In this document: piece after piece, positions 8,300-18,915 of the stretch
How positions within the stretch are numbered: the first letter of the stretch is position 1
Layout: each line of letters starts with the position of its first letter
NCBI RefSeq assembly: GCF_007860105.1
Contig: NZ_SJPU01000002.1
Coordinates: 1,229,739-1,293,738 of the forward strand
From: Allorhodopirellula heiligendammensis
Lineage (GTDB): Bacteria > Planctomycetota > Planctomycetia > Pirellulales > Pirellulaceae
Direction: 5' to 3'
Length of the DNA: 64,000 nucleotides
The notes under the pieces: model-generated
Database searches by the model: none
Seen by the model: only the letters and a program-made list of their open reading frames with translations
What the model was told of the DNA's origin: nothing
Translations under genes and position numbers: made by a program

Positions 8300-9406
8300 T
8301 CAGCTGAGTAACTCGATTACTCGCCGTAAATCAGCTGGGAGGGGGGCAGTGAAGGTCATCTCGGATTGCGTCTGTGGGTTGAATAGAGTGAGTTGATGAG
8401 CGTGCAACGCTTGACGGTCGAGGATGATCTCGTCTGGATCGGCGGTAGTGGAGCCCTCCAACGCGTCTGGTGGCTGATCGGCGGCCAGTGGCTGTCCTGC
8501 GGCGCGTGCCAAGGCTGAGCGGGTCAGCACCGCGTGACCGGCATACAGCCGATCGCAGAGAATCGGGCAGCCAATATGAGCTAAGTGCACGCGAATTTGG
8601 TGTGTCCGGCCCGTTTTGGGTGACACCTTGACCTGCGTGACGCGCCCGTGTCGAGTCATTACTTCATAGAACGTGGACGCGGGCTTGCTGGACTCATGAT
8701 TCTCGCGAATCGCCTGCTTGTCCCGCTGATAGGGGTGTCGGCCAATCGGCGCATGGATCCAGTCACGATCCCGATCGAGCCGACCGGCGGTGATGGCGAA
8801 ATAGGTTTTGGTGACCTTGCGGTCGTGCCACTGCGCCGCCAAATGCAGGTGGACGGCGTTGTTTTTTGCCACCGCAATGACGCCGCTGGTGTCGCGATCG
8901 AGCCGATGCACAATTCCGGGACGGGTGGGCCCGCCGACATCCGAAAGCGATTGAAACCGGAATGCCAAGGCGCTGGTGAGCGTGCCGGTCCAGTTCCCGC
9001 GGGCGGGATGGACCACCATTCCCGCGGGCTTGTTAATCACGACTAAGCCGTCGTCCTCGTAAAGAATGTCCAGCGGGATATTCTCGGGAACCGTATCGTC
9101 GCTGGCTGGCTCGGGGAGTCGGAAGCGGACCCGCTGTCCACTGCGGACTTTGAAGCTCGGTCGCACGACTCGGCCGTTGATCTCGCCACCGTCATCTTGC
9201 ACAGCCAGGCGGATCTGAGAACGGCTAAACCCGTCGCAAACCTGCGTCAAAAAGAGGTCGATGCGCAATCCGTCGGCAGAATCAGGGACGACAAATTCCC
9301 GCACGACATGGTTGTCCGTCGCCAAGGGCTGATCGGGCATGCGACCGTGCGGCGACGTGGGGTCGCCGCCGGAGGATGCCTGCTCGGGGCCAGAGGGCTC
9401 GCTCAA
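8300..9406 (-). CDS. rluD: RluA/RluD-family ribosomal RNA pseudouridine synthase
   Basis: A 368-residue enzyme that isomerises uridine to pseudouridine, most likely in 23S rRNA. After about 40 flexible residues there is an S4 RNA-binding domain (about 45-95: LRIDLFLTQVCDGFSRSQIRLAVQ). The synthase domain follows, with VINKPAGMVVHP and the catalytic motif HRLDRDTSG, in which Asp170 is the nucleophile. The pattern KTGRTHQIRVHLAHIGCPILCDRLYAG is typical of the RluD branch. An acidic, low-complexity insert of about 25 residues lies near 320-345. The start overlaps the stop of the TPR gene in an ATGA (9403-9406), so translation is probably coupled. Assignment to RluD rather than RluC is inference. 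Confidence 0.88.
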   Translation of the reverse strand: MSEPSGPEQASSGGDPTSPHGRMPDQPLATDNHVVREFVVPDSADGLRIDLFLTQVCDGFSRSQIRLAVQDDGGEINGRVVRPSFKVRSGQRVRFRLPEPASDDTVPENIPLDILYEDDGLVVINKPAGMVVHPARGNWTGTLTSALAFRFQSLSDVGGPTRPGIVHRLDRDTSGVIAVAKNNAVHLHLAAQWHDRKVTKTYFAITAGRLDRDRDWIHAPIGRHPYQRDKQAIRENHESSKPASTFYEVMTRHGRVTQVKVSPKTGRTHQIRVHLAHIGCPILCDRLYAGHAVLTRSALARAAGQPLAADQPPDALEGSTTADPDEIILDRQALHAHQLTLFNPQTQSEMTFTAPLPADLRRVIELLS

Positions 9407-10572
9407 GAGTTCTGCGGTGCTACCAGGTCGACCGCCTCGTCTGCTTCTTCCTCTGCTGAGCCGGTTTCATCGGCTGCAGCCGAATCGTCGGCAGCGGCGG
9501 GTTTGTCGGCGGGGTCTGCCGGGGGCTCGTCGGTAGCGGGCTCGTCTGCGGGAGAGTCATCCGCAGCGGGGGTGCTGGTTTCGTCGGCCATGGGCTCCGC
9601 AGCAGGCGTGTCGCCGGACTCGTTACCGGCGGGTGCCTCCAGGGTGGGCTGTTCCTCCGCAGGCTGCTCGCTGGCCGCTTCTTCCTCAGCGGGTTCGTCA
9701 GCCGGCTCAGCTGCGTTGGCGTCTTGTTCCGGTGCCTCAGCTTTTTCGCTTTCTACTTGCGCGGCACTCTCGGTTTGGACAGCCGCCGCCTCATCCATGG
9801 CCTCTTCGGCAGCCTCTTCTGGACCGGGTTGGCTCGAGGTTTCAATTTCGGGGAAATCCAAATCAGGCAGGTCCGGGAGCATCTGGTCCGATGGCAGGGC
9901 GGGGGGCAGGCTCGGGTCAGCTGGCGTGAAATCTTGTGCGTCAAACCATGTCATGAAGGACTTGGCGGCGGGCTTGGAGAGCAATTTGATTCGCTGCTGA
10001 GCTTCAGTGATCATTTCGGCGGACTCACCCGCCTCCATCGTGGCTTCGTAGTGAGCGATGGCGTCATCGGTCTTGCCGAGCGATTCAGCGATCCGTGCTA
10101 GGCCGTAGTTGGCACGAGACTGGATAAGCGTTTCTTCGCTGAGCGCAAGAGCTTCCTCGTAGGCGGAGCTGGCTTCATTGAGCAGTTCCTCGGCTTCATC
10201 ACGGCTGGTAAAGAGGGCGTTGATGCCCGCTCCCATCTTTTGGCTGCCTTGGTACAGTCGCGCCCAGGCCGCCATGGGCGTCTTAGGATAGGTGGCTGCC
10301 ACGGTGGCCAGCGTTTCGCTGTCACCCCGAACCGAGCCCTCGATCAGTTGGTAGGTGGCATCGCTGCGGTGCTCCGCTTGCAGGCTCGAGTAAAAACCCC
10401 AACCAAGCAGTCCCACGAACGCCACGGCAACGCCGACGGCAATGGGTTTGGAATACGGTTCGATCTTCGTGTTAATGCGATCAATGGCCGAGGCTAATTC
10501 ATTCTCCTGAAGTTCATGGCGTCGCTCGCTATTCATGGGGGGTCGGTCCAAGCCGTTAGAGAAAGATTCCAT
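9403..10572 (-). CDS. TPR membrane protein with long acidic Ala/Glu-rich tail
   Basis: A 389-residue protein. Residues 1-45 are a polar N-terminus, about 48-66 a single membrane helix (AVGVAVAFVGLLGWGFY), and about 75-215 TPR-like helices (YQLIEGSVRGDSETLATVAATYPKTPMAAWARLYQG and following). This layout is that of the YfgM-like ancillary proteins of the Sec translocon. Residues about 236-389 form a tail made almost entirely of Ala, Glu, Asp, Pro and Ser. The ATG at 10572 has a GAGGG ten bases upstream; a later ATG at 10536 lacks a site. It is coupled to the pseudouridine synthase gene by a four-base overlap. Function is inferred only from architecture. Confidence 0.7.
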   Translation of the reverse strand: MESFSNGLDRPPMNSERRHELQENELASAIDRINTKIEPYSKPIAVGVAVAFVGLLGWGFYSSLQAEHRSDATYQLIEGSVRGDSETLATVAATYPKTPMAAWARLYQGSQKMGAGINALFTSRDEAEELLNEASSAYEEALALSEETLIQSRANYGLARIAESLGKTDDAIAHYEATMEAGESAEMITEAQQRIKLLSKPAAKSFMTWFDAQDFTPADPSLPPALPSDQMLPDLPDLDFPEIETSSQPGPEEAAEEAMDEAAAVQTESAAQVESEKAEAPEQDANAAEPADEPAEEEAASEQPAEEQPTLEAPAGNESGDTPAAEPMADETSTPAADDSPADEPATDEPPADPADKPAAADDSAAADETGSAEEEADEAVDLVAPQNS

Positions 10573-10894
10573 TGATGCATGCGCCCTCATAGCGCTGCGG
10601 TGCGGGCGAGAGTATAGAAACCTCGCCAGGGGAGCGTCAAGGTAATCACGGCCACGCCTGGAGTGGGAAATGAATGAGATTCGAGCCCCCAATCGGCAAA
10701 CTCTTCCATTTCCCACAATAAAACACTCGCAAACCACCCAATAGTGGGGTGTGTCGCCGATTGGCGCGTAGTTACATTGTGTCGCACGTGAATCACACCA
10801 GGCTCTCTTTCGCAGGATATCGATCTTCCGAGCGAGGGTGATCGCGTGCGTGAGACTGGAAATCACTGATCTTTGAAAGTTGGATGTCTCCCTG
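10573..10894. promoter_or_regulatory. 322-bp divergent intergenic region
   Basis: This separates the TPR/rluD operon (minus) from the NRDE gene (plus) and should contain promoters for both. No operator, repeat or small gene could be identified. Confidence 0.35.
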
Positions 10895-11671
10895 ATGTGC
10901 TTACTAGCTGTTCAGTACCGTTTGGTCCCCGAAAGTCCAATTCTCGTCGCGGCCAATCGCGAGGAGTATGTTGATCGACCGAGTCAAACTCCGTCGATTC
11001 AGTCGGGTAAACCGCGTGTGCTCTGTGGAATCGATCAAAAAGGCGGCGGCACCTGGTTGGGTGTCAATCAAAATGGCCTGTTCGTCGGCTTGACCAACCG
11101 TGCGACCGCGACCCCCTTGTTTGGGCAGCGTTCGCGTGGCCAACTTGCGATGGACCTGCTGCGGTGCACTTCCTCTCGCAAGGCACTTGAAAAGGCCCAT
11201 GCCGAGTTTGCAAAAAACCGCTATGAAGGCTGCAATATTATCATTGCGGACGCCAAGGCTGGTTATGCGATCCATGCTGACGAGCGACAAGAGGTCGTTG
11301 AGTTGCAGGAAGGACTGAACATCATCGGTGCCCGCAACCTGAACGACCCCGATGATCCGCGAGTGCAACTCGCTCGACGCCTGCTGACGTTGCAAACACT
11401 CGATTCGCCGGTCAAGTTTTTGGCGGTGGCCAGTAAGGTATTTGCCCGGGCGCCAGTCGGCCCAGGTCGGCCGAGTATGATCGTACGTAATGGCGACTAT
11501 GCCACCGTATGCAGCACGTTGATTGCGTTGGGCGTCAAGCCCCGCGACGCGATCTACCAGTTCAGTAACGGTGCTCCCGATCAGAACAAGTACGAAGACT
11601 ACTCGCCGATGCTGCGTGATATCCTCAGCCGTGGGCTGCGAGAGGCCCGTACCAAAGCCAAGGTGTCCTAA
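10895..11671 (+). CDS. NRDE-family (TANGO2-like) protein
   Basis: A 258-residue protein beginning MCLLAVQYRLVPESPILVAANREEYVDRPS. Cys2 directly after the initiator Met and the family signature near residues 21-24 are typical of the NRDE family; here the signature reads NREE instead of NRDE. The next conserved block, GGTWLGVNQNGLFVGLTNR, is also visible. The family is conserved from bacteria to the animal protein TANGO2; its biochemical role is unsettled, though N-terminal-nucleophile-like chemistry through Cys2 has been suggested. The start at 10895 is preferred over 10880 because it exposes Cys2. It is a single-gene unit, divergent from the TPR/rluD operon. Confidence 0.85.
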   Translation: MCLLAVQYRLVPESPILVAANREEYVDRPSQTPSIQSGKPRVLCGIDQKGGGTWLGVNQNGLFVGLTNRATATPLFGQRSRGQLAMDLLRCTSSRKALEKAHAEFAKNRYEGCNIIIADAKAGYAIHADERQEVVELQEGLNIIGARNLNDPDDPRVQLARRLLTLQTLDSPVKFLAVASKVFARAPVGPGRPSMIVRNGDYATVCSTLIALGVKPRDAIYQFSNGAPDQNKYEDYSPMLRDILSRGLREARTKAKVS

Positions 11672-12527
11672 GGTATTTCGAGCGTCCCAGTTCAGTCTGC
11701 ATTGACTGACTGCGCCCGAGTGCCGGTGACATCGCCAGGCAGCGGGGAAATCGAGGCCGATGTTTCGGCCTCGATCGAGGAGGGTTTTGTGACGCACGTC
11801 CAGAGCCGCGTCTGGGCCTGTTGAGAGCTCCGTCTCGCAGGCTTCTAGGAATCACGCTCCATCCCACCGCAGGATTCTAGATCGCCGTCCTGCGTTCACC
11901 GCCACGAGGGTAGGATTTCGAGTTAGTCGCTCGGCGTTACGTCGGGCGTTTCTATCGGATCGATAACTGCGCGCCAGGCATTTCTGCTGCTTCTGGCTTG
12001 AGCGCTCGGGCGGGAATGTTTCCTCGGCGTCGCGATTCTTTCGCGTGTGTCTCGTGGGGTCTTTCGGTCCGGGTGGTGAAAATGCCATCGACAGTTGTGG
12101 CAATGTGGGCAGTTTAGCAGTGGTATTTGCGCCCAGCTGCCTATTGCTAACCCGGCGCGTCAGCGAGGCAATCCCGTTCGTCCCTGGCTTCTATTTCAGG
12201 TTAGTCGTTTGTGCATTCGGGCAGCGAAGGCAGCGATTTCAACAGGCTAGTACGGTGTCGGCTTCGCTGAGCACACCATCGGTGTCGCCGAGTGGCATTC
12301 CCACAGCGCAGCCCGAGTGCAAATGCGGAGGTTCTCCGCAGGCAAGCGGGGAGCAGGAGTTTGCGGGCGGCGTCCCCCTCCGGCATCGGTGCATTTCAGC
12401 GTTAAGACTCGAAATTTCAAGAAAAATTAATTGACGGCTCCAGTAGAATCCCTTAACTTCACCTTATGACGACTACTATGGCATTTTTCTTGCCTACTTA
12501 TCCCCCCCCATCTATTGGTTCGTGTTC
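11672..12527. other. 856-bp intergenic stretch containing one dispersed repeat copy
   Basis: No convincing gene was found between the NRDE gene and the small lipoprotein. The only recognised structure is repeat copy A (12134-12255). Short open frames here are low-complexity and lack ribosome-binding sites. The last 80 bases are A+T-richer than their surroundings and probably include the promoter of the lipoprotein/DUF1559 pair. Confidence 0.45.
12134..12255 (+). repeat. Dispersed intergenic repeat, copy A
   Basis: Contains CAGCTGCCT, then AACCCGGCGCG followed by CAGCGAGGCA, then a core TTTGTGCATTCGGGCAGCGA and a CAACAGGCTAG end. The same ordered blocks occur at 25420-25543 and 56603-56720. 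It is not bounded by recognisable target-site duplications. Confidence 0.65.
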
Positions 12528-12722
12528 ATGCGATCAACCTGCTTACTAGTATGTTTGCTACTTGGTTTTGTTTCTCTTTCAACAGGTTGTGGGGCGTCCA
12601 ATTCGCCAGCCACGATTAATGATGAGGGCGAACGGCCGCAGGACGCAAGCCTAGATCCGTCCTTCTACTCCGATGAAGCGAATGCGGATCCAAACGCTCC
12701 GGAGAAGAAGACGGCGAAGTGA
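12528..12722 (+). CDS. Small lipoprotein upstream of DUF1559 gene
   Basis: A 64-residue protein with a short positively charged start (MRST), a hydrophobic stretch CLLVCLLLGFVSLS and a lipobox ending at Cys21 (STGC). The mature part is about 43 residues, acidic and rich in Asn, Asp, Glu and Pro, without a fold. Such small lipoproteins immediately before DUF1559 genes are common in Planctomycetes. The ATG at 12528 is preferred over the GTG six bases earlier. It lies 68 bp before the DUF1559 gene on the same strand, so co-transcription is likely. No function is known. Confidence 0.7.
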   Translation: MRSTCLLVCLLLGFVSLSTGCGASNSPATINDEGERPQDASLDPSFYSDEANADPNAPEKKTAK

Positions 12723-12790
12723 ATTGCCGATCAATTCTTTTCTAATTTCTGATCTTTCTATTCTGTTTTACACTGTATTTTGGTGGCCTT

Positions 12791-13900
12791 ATGACTTGGT
12801 ATCCGAGGAAGAAGCGTGATCGTGGTTTCACGCTCGTTGAGTTGCTGGTGGTGATTGCGATCATCGGCGTGTTGGTGGGATTGCTGTTGCCAGCGGTCCA
12901 GGCGGCTCGAGAGGCAGCTCGGCGAATGAGCTGTAGCAATAATTTCAAGCAATTGGGGCTAGGTCTCCATAACTATCATTCCAGTTACAACACCCTGCCC
13001 GCAGGCTGGGACGGCACCAGCGCGAACGGTCGCCGCGTCAACCAAGTATTGGTGGGAACGCTGCCATTTCTGGAGCAGCAAGCACTGTGGCAGCAAATCG
13101 CCAATCCATTGCTCGATAATGGAGTTACCTATCCTCCATTTGGAACTGGCCCGGGAACGGACAACCCCGCGTACCCGCCGTGGCGCGCGAATGTGCAAAT
13201 GTTTCGTTGTCCCAGCGATCCAGAACTCCCCGTGACAGGGTCTGGATACACCAACTATGGTAAATCCTACGGTGACGGAATCCGCAGTACGGGGCGTCCG
13301 AAGGATGGAAGTTGGGGTGACCGTGGTGGTCAACGGGGTATGTTCTGTACCTACCGCCAAAATGGCTTTCGCGATGTGCTGGACGGTCTGAGCAACACCG
13401 TGATCATGGGTGAGATGTGTACGTATAACGGAAAACGCAGTGTTTTGAGCGGAATTGTACGTTTGCCAGAAGGAGATTGGGCGCACAGGGCGACGACACC
13501 AGCGACTTGCAAGGCTGGGAATCACATCGATCCTGAGCGACCGCAATTCTACACGACTGCAGCGGCGCTTTGGCCCCGCGGTCAGCGTTGGGCGGATGGT
13601 CACTTTCACGAAACAGCCGTTGGTACCGCCGGGCCACCCAACACGACTTCGTGCCTGCGTATGAACGATTCCTACGATGGGATGATGACTGTGACCAGCT
13701 ATCACAGCGGTGGAGCACATGCCTTGATGGGTGATGGTGCCGTGAAGTTCATTACTGAGTCGATTGATACCGGTGACAGTAACTCACTGCCCGCGTCGAT
13801 GAATGGTGCACCTTTCTTAGCTGCAGGGATTGAAAGTCCCTATGGCGTGTGGGGCGCAATGGGAACGATCGACTGCGGAGAAACCGTCTCAGTTCCGTAA
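12791..13900 (+). CDS. DUF1559 protein with type IV pilin-like N-terminus
   Basis: A 369-residue exported protein of the large Planctomycetes DUF1559 family. The N-terminus carries a prepilin signal: basic leader [12 protein letters not shown], cleavage before Phe13 (RG/FTLVELL), Glu17 at mature position 5, and a hydrophobic helix to about residue 35, followed by [12 protein letters not shown]. The DUF1559 body follows with [23 protein letters not shown]. Near the C-terminus is the family pattern [17 protein letters not shown] (His-x-Leu-Met-Gly-Asp-Gly). It is presumably processed by a prepilin peptidase and displayed at the membrane or cell surface; no molecular role has been shown for the family. 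A perfect hairpin terminator follows at 13951. Confidence 0.92.
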   Translation: MTWYPRKKRDRGFTLVELLVVIAIIGVLVGLLLPAVQAAREAARRMSCSNNFKQLGLGLHNYHSSYNTLPAGWDGTSANGRRVNQVLVGTLPFLEQQALWQQIANPLLDNGVTYPPFGTGPGTDNPAYPPWRANVQMFRCPSDPELPVTGSGYTNYGKSYGDGIRSTGRPKDGSWGDRGGQRGMFCTYRQNGFRDVLDGLSNTVIMGEMCTYNGKRSVLSGIVRLPEGDWAHRATTPATCKAGNHIDPERPQFYTTAAALWPRGQRWADGHFHETAVGTAGPPNTTSCLRMNDSYDGMMTVTSYHSGGAHALMGDGAVKFITESIDTGDSNSLPASMNGAPFLAAGIESPYGVWGAMGTIDCGETVSVP

Positions 13901-13950
13901 GCGTCCAAAGATCGTCAGCAAGCGATTGCTGGTAGTAAATTCGGCAAGCG

Positions 13951-13984
13951 AAAATTCCTCCTGGTTGTCCAGGAGGAATTTTTT
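13951..13984. terminator. Perfect bidirectional Rho-independent terminator
   Basis: A 14-bp perfect stem, AAAATTCCTCCTGG paired with CCAGGAGGAATTTT, with loop TTGT. An A run on the left and a T run on the right let it work in both directions. It lies between the convergent DUF1559 gene (ends 13900) and old-yellow-enzyme gene (ends 14073). Confidence 0.9.
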
Positions 13985-14072
13985 GTTTGCCAGCCAAGCG
14001 GGCGATACCTCACGGTGAGTGACCGCGACCGGGGCTTGCTCATCAGGCAGCGGTCCAATCGCTCTGCCGTCG

Positions 14073-15503
14073 CTAAGAATTAAGTTTCGCCTTGGCTGCT
14101 TTGAGCAGTTCTCGTTCGGGGCGTTTCTTGTAGAACGGATCGAGCGGGTAGCAACCGCTCACGATGCCTTTGCGAGGAGCTGTGGTGCAGTCACTGAAGG
14201 TACGGCAGACCTTCTTTCGCTGCCAATCCTCACCGGCAATCACATCGGCAGGCAATTCGGGGTACGACAGCACCATCCGGCCGAGCCCGATGGAATCAGC
14301 CATCTTTTGCTCGATAACCGCTTGGGCTACCTGTGGTAGGTAGTCTTGCAAATAGGTGTAGCCCGATCCGATGAAGATCATTTCAGGGTGTTGTCGCTTG
14401 AGCTCGGCAACCGCTGCGATCTGCCTGGCGACACCCGCCAGTGGATCTTCGGGCGGTTGATAGCCATCGCTCGGCGGAAAAAATGCGGGACGTTGGATGT
14501 GCGGATTGTAATAGGGGCTGCCGGCGGTCGTGCACACCATGCGAATGCCGATCTCCTGCATCAGCTTGATCAGCTGGGAGGGCTCCGCCAAATCGATGGC
14601 CGTCCCGTCGGGGGTGGCACCAAAGATTTTGGTGGTCTCGCTCTCCGGTTCTGGGATGCCGACTCGATCATCGCCTGGGCAGTACGGCATGAAATCGAAA
14701 ACGCTCAGCCGTACTCCGATGTGCATATTCGTGGTGGCAGCATCGATACCAGCGACAACGTCACGCAAAAACCGCGTGCGATTGTCAAAACTGCCGCCGT
14801 ACTTACCTGGTCGTTGAACGGCCGCCAGTAGTTCGTGGCCGAGATATCCATGGCAGTGCTTGACATCGACAAACGTGAATCCCGCCCGTTCGGCTGCTAC
14901 TGCGGCAACAATAAAATCATCGACCAAGCGGCTGAGTTCGTCATCGGAAAGAATTGCAGAGTCGTCGGTGACACCCACGCGGCGATCGAGCACGCGATTG
15001 CGCTGGGGGACTCGGGGTTCTGGCTTCGTTTTCTCATTGGGACGTGCGTAACGCCCTGAATGTGTGAGTTGAATTCCCACCATCAAGTCATCGGTGGACT
15101 CAAATTGTTCCGCGTGAGTGTCAACGAGCAATTTTCTCAGGTCTGCGATCTCGCCGAGGTTGGCCTCGTTGATCATCAGTTGATTCGGATTGGCTCGTCC
15201 GTCCCGCCTCACAGCAACCGCTTCACCACCCCAGATCAGCTTGGCTCCGCTGAGGCCGAAGTTTTGCCAGCGCCGACGTGTTAATTCAGTCGGCTTGCCA
15301 TCCTTCGTCCCGTCCCAGCCCTCCATCGGCAGGATACAAAATCGATTTCCGATTCGCTGCCCGTGGACCTGCAAAGGTTGGGCTAGCGGTGAATCAGGAC
15401 CGTCGGCGACGTCGTCGGCGAACGGTATTTCGATGGCGGATTCTGATAAATGGCGTCGGAAAGCCTCGCTACTCTTAAGGCTGGCTACGCGTGGATAGCT
15501 CAT
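14073..15503 (-). CDS. NADH:flavin oxidoreductase, old yellow enzyme family
   Basis: A 476-residue FMN-dependent TIM-barrel oxidoreductase. Family blocks seen: [13 protein letters not shown] near residue 55, [10 protein letters not shown] near 90, [11 protein letters not shown] near 145, and [17 protein letters not shown] near 215 (the His-x-x-Gly-Tyr-Leu segment at the substrate site). FMN-phosphate-binding FIGSGYTY and [15 protein letters not shown] follow near 390 and 415. After the barrel there is a short Cys-containing tail (VCRTFSDC, then SGC). This recalls the iron-sulfur cluster of 2,4-dienoyl-CoA reductases, but the spacing does not fit a normal cluster and the following FAD domain is absent. 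The substrate is unknown. Its ATG overlaps the secDF stop (ATGA, 15500-15503), so it is translationally coupled to the Sec operon. Confidence 0.88.
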   Translation of the reverse strand: MSYPRVASLKSSEAFRRHLSESAIEIPFADDVADGPDSPLAQPLQVHGQRIGNRFCILPMEGWDGTKDGKPTELTRRRWQNFGLSGAKLIWGGEAVAVRRDGRANPNQLMINEANLGEIADLRKLLVDTHAEQFESTDDLMVGIQLTHSGRYARPNEKTKPEPRVPQRNRVLDRRVGVTDDSAILSDDELSRLVDDFIVAAVAAERAGFTFVDVKHCHGYLGHELLAAVQRPGKYGGSFDNRTRFLRDVVAGIDAATTNMHIGVRLSVFDFMPYCPGDDRVGIPEPESETTKIFGATPDGTAIDLAEPSQLIKLMQEIGIRMVCTTAGSPYYNPHIQRPAFFPPSDGYQPPEDPLAGVARQIAAVAELKRQHPEMIFIGSGYTYLQDYLPQVAQAVIEQKMADSIGLGRMVLSYPELPADVIAGEDWQRKKVCRTFSDCTTAPRKGIVSGCYPLDPFYKKRPERELLKAAKAKLNS

Positions 15504-18500
15504 GTCTTCGCAATCGCTTCCTTTTTGTCCTGGCGATTGACCAGGTACAGCAGCACAGGGCTGGCGATAAAGATGGAGCTATAGGTACCGACGAGCACAC
15601 CGACGACGAGGGCGAACGCAAACGCATGAATGCCTTCCCCGCCCATCGCGTAGAGCAAGACGACCACGATCAGCGTTGTCAACGAGGTCAGCAACGTGCG
15701 GCTGAGGGTGTCATTGATGCTGGAGTTGACCATCTCCTTGGTCAGCCGTGGTGCTTTGCCCTTCGTTTCACGAATGCGGTCAAACACGACAATCGTATCG
15801 TTGAGCGAGTAGCCCACGATCGTAAGCAGTGCCGCGACCACTGTTAGTGAAATTTTAAACGGATCGATGAGCAGGAAGCCAAGGTAATTGGCCAGCCAGA
15901 AGCTGACGGCAATCGCGCCGAGTGTGATGATCACGTCGTGCAATAGGGCGACGACGGCGGCCACGCCGTAGACCACTCGTTGAAAGCGGAACCAGATGTA
16001 GCCGATGATGCACAACAGCGAAGCGAAGAGTGCTCCGAGAGCTCGACCGACCATGTCTCCCGCGACACGGGCACCAACACTGCTGCTGCTGATCCAGACG
16101 GGGTCACTGCCGAGGTTTTCCTCGAGTTGCTTCATAACTGCGATCGCCTTGTCTCCCGAGAGGGGCAATTGGACTCGCCAGTTGGCGTAGGGTAAGGCCG
16201 ATCCATTGGACCATTCTTCGGTGTTTTCGCCGATGGGGTGCAGTCTCACGCCGCGTTCATTCAGCGGGACTTTGGCAGCCTTGGCAGCTTGGTTAAGCGC
16301 TTCCATCAGGCCGTCCTCATTGATCCCAGCATCCTTCGAGCTGCCTTCGATACCCAATGAAATATCGGAGGTGCTGTAAGCGTAGCCTCGCATTTCCACA
16401 TCACGCATTTCCGGGCCTGTCGACGTGGCAGCAGCTTCGGCGGTATCGTCACCAGTGGTTTCGGCTGCGGGTTCGGCCGGCTCGGCAGTAGTCTGTGCGG
16501 TCGCTGCGGTATCGTCGGCCGACTCGTCGTCTGCTTGGAATGCCGTCAACATGACGCCATTGTCAACGCGTTGAAAACGCGATTGGTCAGCGGCGCTGGG
16601 TGTCGAGGCGGCGCCGGTGCTCTCGGCAGCAGGTTGATCTGCTTCACTAGGTGAGTCTGTGCCGAGGTCTGCTGGGGTGATATCGATTTTGTACGTCGAC
16701 AGCCCCACGGTTTGATGCTTGGCAAAGCCTTCAACGATCGCTCGTTTGAGTAGATCGACATCGTCGACAGAGGAATCGACCTTGAAGACCGTGTTGTCTG
16801 TGGCACCTTCCATGCTGACACCGTTGACGGTGAACTGAATCTGCTCGTCTCCGTTGTCGGCAAAGGCTTCGGTCATGATTTGCCGGACCTCGTCGGTTTC
16901 GGTCGGGGCGTCCACGCGGAATTGCACCGAGGATCCACCTGCGAAGTCGATGTCAAGAATGCCGCGTCCACGTTCATAGAGAGCCAGGAACCCGGCCGTC
17001 ACGAAGATCGCAGAAACGATCAGCATCACGCGGCCAATGCTCATGAAATTGATTTCGCCACCACCCGATATCGCTGCACGTAATGAGTTTACCGTGTCGG
17101 ACATCGAGAGGGACAGCCAACCGCGTCGTTCGGCCAAATCGAAGATCGTTCGCGAAACATAAATCGCGGTGAACATCGAGAACACGATACCGAGAATCAA
17201 CGTGACGGCGAATCCGCGAATCTGGTCCGTGCCGATTGCGTACAGCACGAATGCTGTGATCAGCGTGGTCAAGTTGGCGTCGACGATGGTGGTTGTCGCT
17301 CGCGCGAAACCATTGCGGATGGCCATCCTGTCCTTGGCGCCCTTCTTCAATTCTTCGCGAATACGCTCAAAAATCAACACGTTCGCGTCCACCGACATGC
17401 CGACGGTGAGCACCAAGCCAGCGAGTCCTGGCAGCGTCATGGGTTGGTTGATGAAGACCATCGTGGCCAGGATCAGCATCAGGTTCATCACCAATGCGAT
17501 GCACGCCACGATGCCCGAAAAACGGTAGTAGAACAGGATGAAAATCAGCACCAATCCGAATGACAATTCGATGGCAAACACGCCTTTTTCGATGGTATCA
17601 GCACCGAGGGTGGCATCAATTTGGTTTTCGGCGATAGGTTGTTTGGTCACAGTGGTCGGCAGTTGACCGGCCTTCAGGATCTGCACGAGTCCATCAACTT
17701 CTTCGCGAGTGAAGTTACCGGTGATCCGGCCTTCCTTCGAAATCGCCTGCAAAATGTTGGGGGCGGACAACAGCGTGTCGTCGAGAATAATGCCCAGTTG
17801 TCGCTTGTGCGTGCCTTCGGGCGAGTTGTTCTGCGTCAGGGCGCGGAATCGACCCGAGCCCAGGTCCGTCAAGTTGAATGCGACCGCCGGGCCACCGTGC
17901 TCATCAAACGTACTTGCCGAATACGACAGGTCGCCGCCTTGGATGTCCAGCAACGGGTTGATGATCATCAGCACTTCGATTTCAGAAAAAGGCTGAGTCT
18001 GGAGCCATTTCGCGATCCTGACCTCTTCGGGCTCGTTGTCTGCGCCTGGCAAATTGCTAGGGATTTGGAGCATTTCGCCCGTATTCGGATTGCGAATGGT
18101 CATGCCGCGAGTGGACATTCGCATCGCGCGGACGCCATCGATCGTTTTCGATTCACGCCCCAGTTTGACCCAGCGTCCGTAGAGGCCATCGTCAATATCG
18201 CCGACTTGAACGGCGGTGGCGGCGACGGGGTCGTCCAGTTCGGATTGCTCAATCGCTTGGGAAATGATGGCCGCATGGTCGAGGTCGTTGGCCAAAATTG
18301 CGAACCGCAGTACCCCCGCTTCCTCGATCAGCTTTTTGATCCGGGCAACTTCGCGATCGTCGACAGCGGGGACGATGATTTCGATTTGCGATTCACCGTA
18401 GGGGCGAATGACGATTTCTTGCGTGCCCGACGGATTGATTCGCTGCGTGAGCGGCTCAACCAGGTCTTGGCTGGTGATGGGTGAGTTGTTTTCCTTCAGT

Positions 18501-18874
18501 TCGGCCTGCTTTTGCGGGTCGATCTCGTAGACCAGAATCGTACCGCCTTGGAGGTCAACACCGAGTCCGGGCATGCGGTTCCACAGCGTCACGCCGCTGC
18601 CGAGGATGGCAACCAAGATGAAACCAAATCGCGTGCCGTAGCCTGGCATTTTGAGCGACTTGGCCAGGCGACCGCCCACGACAAAGGGCAGGATGAGAAC
18701 AGCCGCCGCGACGAGCAATGCCACCCACCTTTCGGTATTCATGCCTTGGGAGAATTCGCCCGCCACAGCGGAATCCGTTTGTGCGAACATTGCCGTGAGG
18801 CTGGCCGAGCAATCCCGCGCGCAAGCAATTGCGGAGGAAACGACACAGTCGAGGCGAGAGGAAAGAAGATCCAT
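15500..18874 (-). CDS. secDF: Fused protein translocase subunit SecDF
   Basis: A 1124-residue fusion of SecD and SecF, the RND-like proton-driven pump that pulls proteins through SecYEG. The SecD half has an N-terminal helix, a large periplasmic domain with [17 protein letters not shown], and membrane helices with [18 protein letters not shown] near 492. The SecF half starts near 605 ([16 protein letters not shown]), has GGSSVQFRV and ends with [17 protein letters not shown] near 1030. The two Asp-containing motifs carry the proton-relay positions. Residues about 745-820, within the SecF periplasmic domain, form a long insertion rich in Ala, Thr, Glu and Ser that ordinary SecF lacks. It lies 41 bp after yajC and overlaps the oxidoreductase start by four bases. 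The exact N-terminus is uncertain, since several Met codons occur in the first 45 residues. Confidence 0.95.
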   Translation of the reverse strand: MDLLSSRLDCVVSSAIACARDCSASLTAMFAQTDSAVAGEFSQGMNTERWVALLVAAAVLILPFVVGGRLAKSLKMPGYGTRFGFILVAILGSGVTLWNRMPGLGVDLQGGTILVYEIDPQKQAELKENNSPITSQDLVEPLTQRINPSGTQEIVIRPYGESQIEIIVPAVDDREVARIKKLIEEAGVLRFAILANDLDHAAIISQAIEQSELDDPVAATAVQVGDIDDGLYGRWVKLGRESKTIDGVRAMRMSTRGMTIRNPNTGEMLQIPSNLPGADNEPEEVRIAKWLQTQPFSEIEVLMIINPLLDIQGGDLSYSASTFDEHGGPAVAFNLTDLGSGRFRALTQNNSPEGTHKRQLGIILDDTLLSAPNILQAISKEGRITGNFTREEVDGLVQILKAGQLPTTVTKQPIAENQIDATLGADTIEKGVFAIELSFGLVLIFILFYYRFSGIVACIALVMNLMLILATMVFINQPMTLPGLAGLVLTVGMSVDANVLIFERIREELKKGAKDRMAIRNGFARATTTIVDANLTTLITAFVLYAIGTDQIRGFAVTLILGIVFSMFTAIYVSRTIFDLAERRGWLSLSMSDTVNSLRAAISGGGEINFMSIGRVMLIVSAIFVTAGFLALYERGRGILDIDFAGGSSVQFRVDAPTETDEVRQIMTEAFADNGDEQIQFTVNGVSMEGATDNTVFKVDSSVDDVDLLKRAIVEGFAKHQTVGLSTYKIDITPADLGTDSPSEADQPAAESTGAASTPSAADQSRFQRVDNGVMLTAFQADDESADDTAATAQTTAEPAEPAAETTGDDTAEAAATSTGPEMRDVEMRGYAYSTSDISLGIEGSSKDAGINEDGLMEALNQAAKAAKVPLNERGVRLHPIGENTEEWSNGSALPYANWRVQLPLSGDKAIAVMKQLEENLGSDPVWISSSSVGARVAGDMVGRALGALFASLLCIIGYIWFRFQRVVYGVAAVVALLHDVIITLGAIAVSFWLANYLGFLLIDPFKISLTVVAALLTIVGYSLNDTIVVFDRIRETKGKAPRLTKEMVNSSINDTLSRTLLTSLTTLIVVVLLYAMGGEGIHAFAFALVVGVLVGTYSSIFIASPVLLYLVNRQDKKEAIAKT

Positions 18875-18915
18875 CGTGATTTTTCGAAAGACGGTGATTG
18901 AGAACGAGAAAACGG

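Noticed and set aside
9197..10000. 267-codon Ser/Ala-rich frame on the plus strand
   Set aside because: It is the mirror of the acidic tail of the TPR gene and of rluD; composition alone explains it.
10904..11797. 297-codon minus-strand frame
   Set aside because: Antisense to the NRDE gene, which has family motifs.
12045..12434. 129-codon plus-strand frame
   Set aside because: It runs across repeat copy A and has no ribosome-binding site or family features.
12959..13720. 253-codon minus-strand frame
   Set aside because: Antisense to the DUF1559 gene; composition artefact.
17621..18484. 287-codon plus-strand frame
   Set aside because: Fully antisense to secDF, which has complete family motifs.
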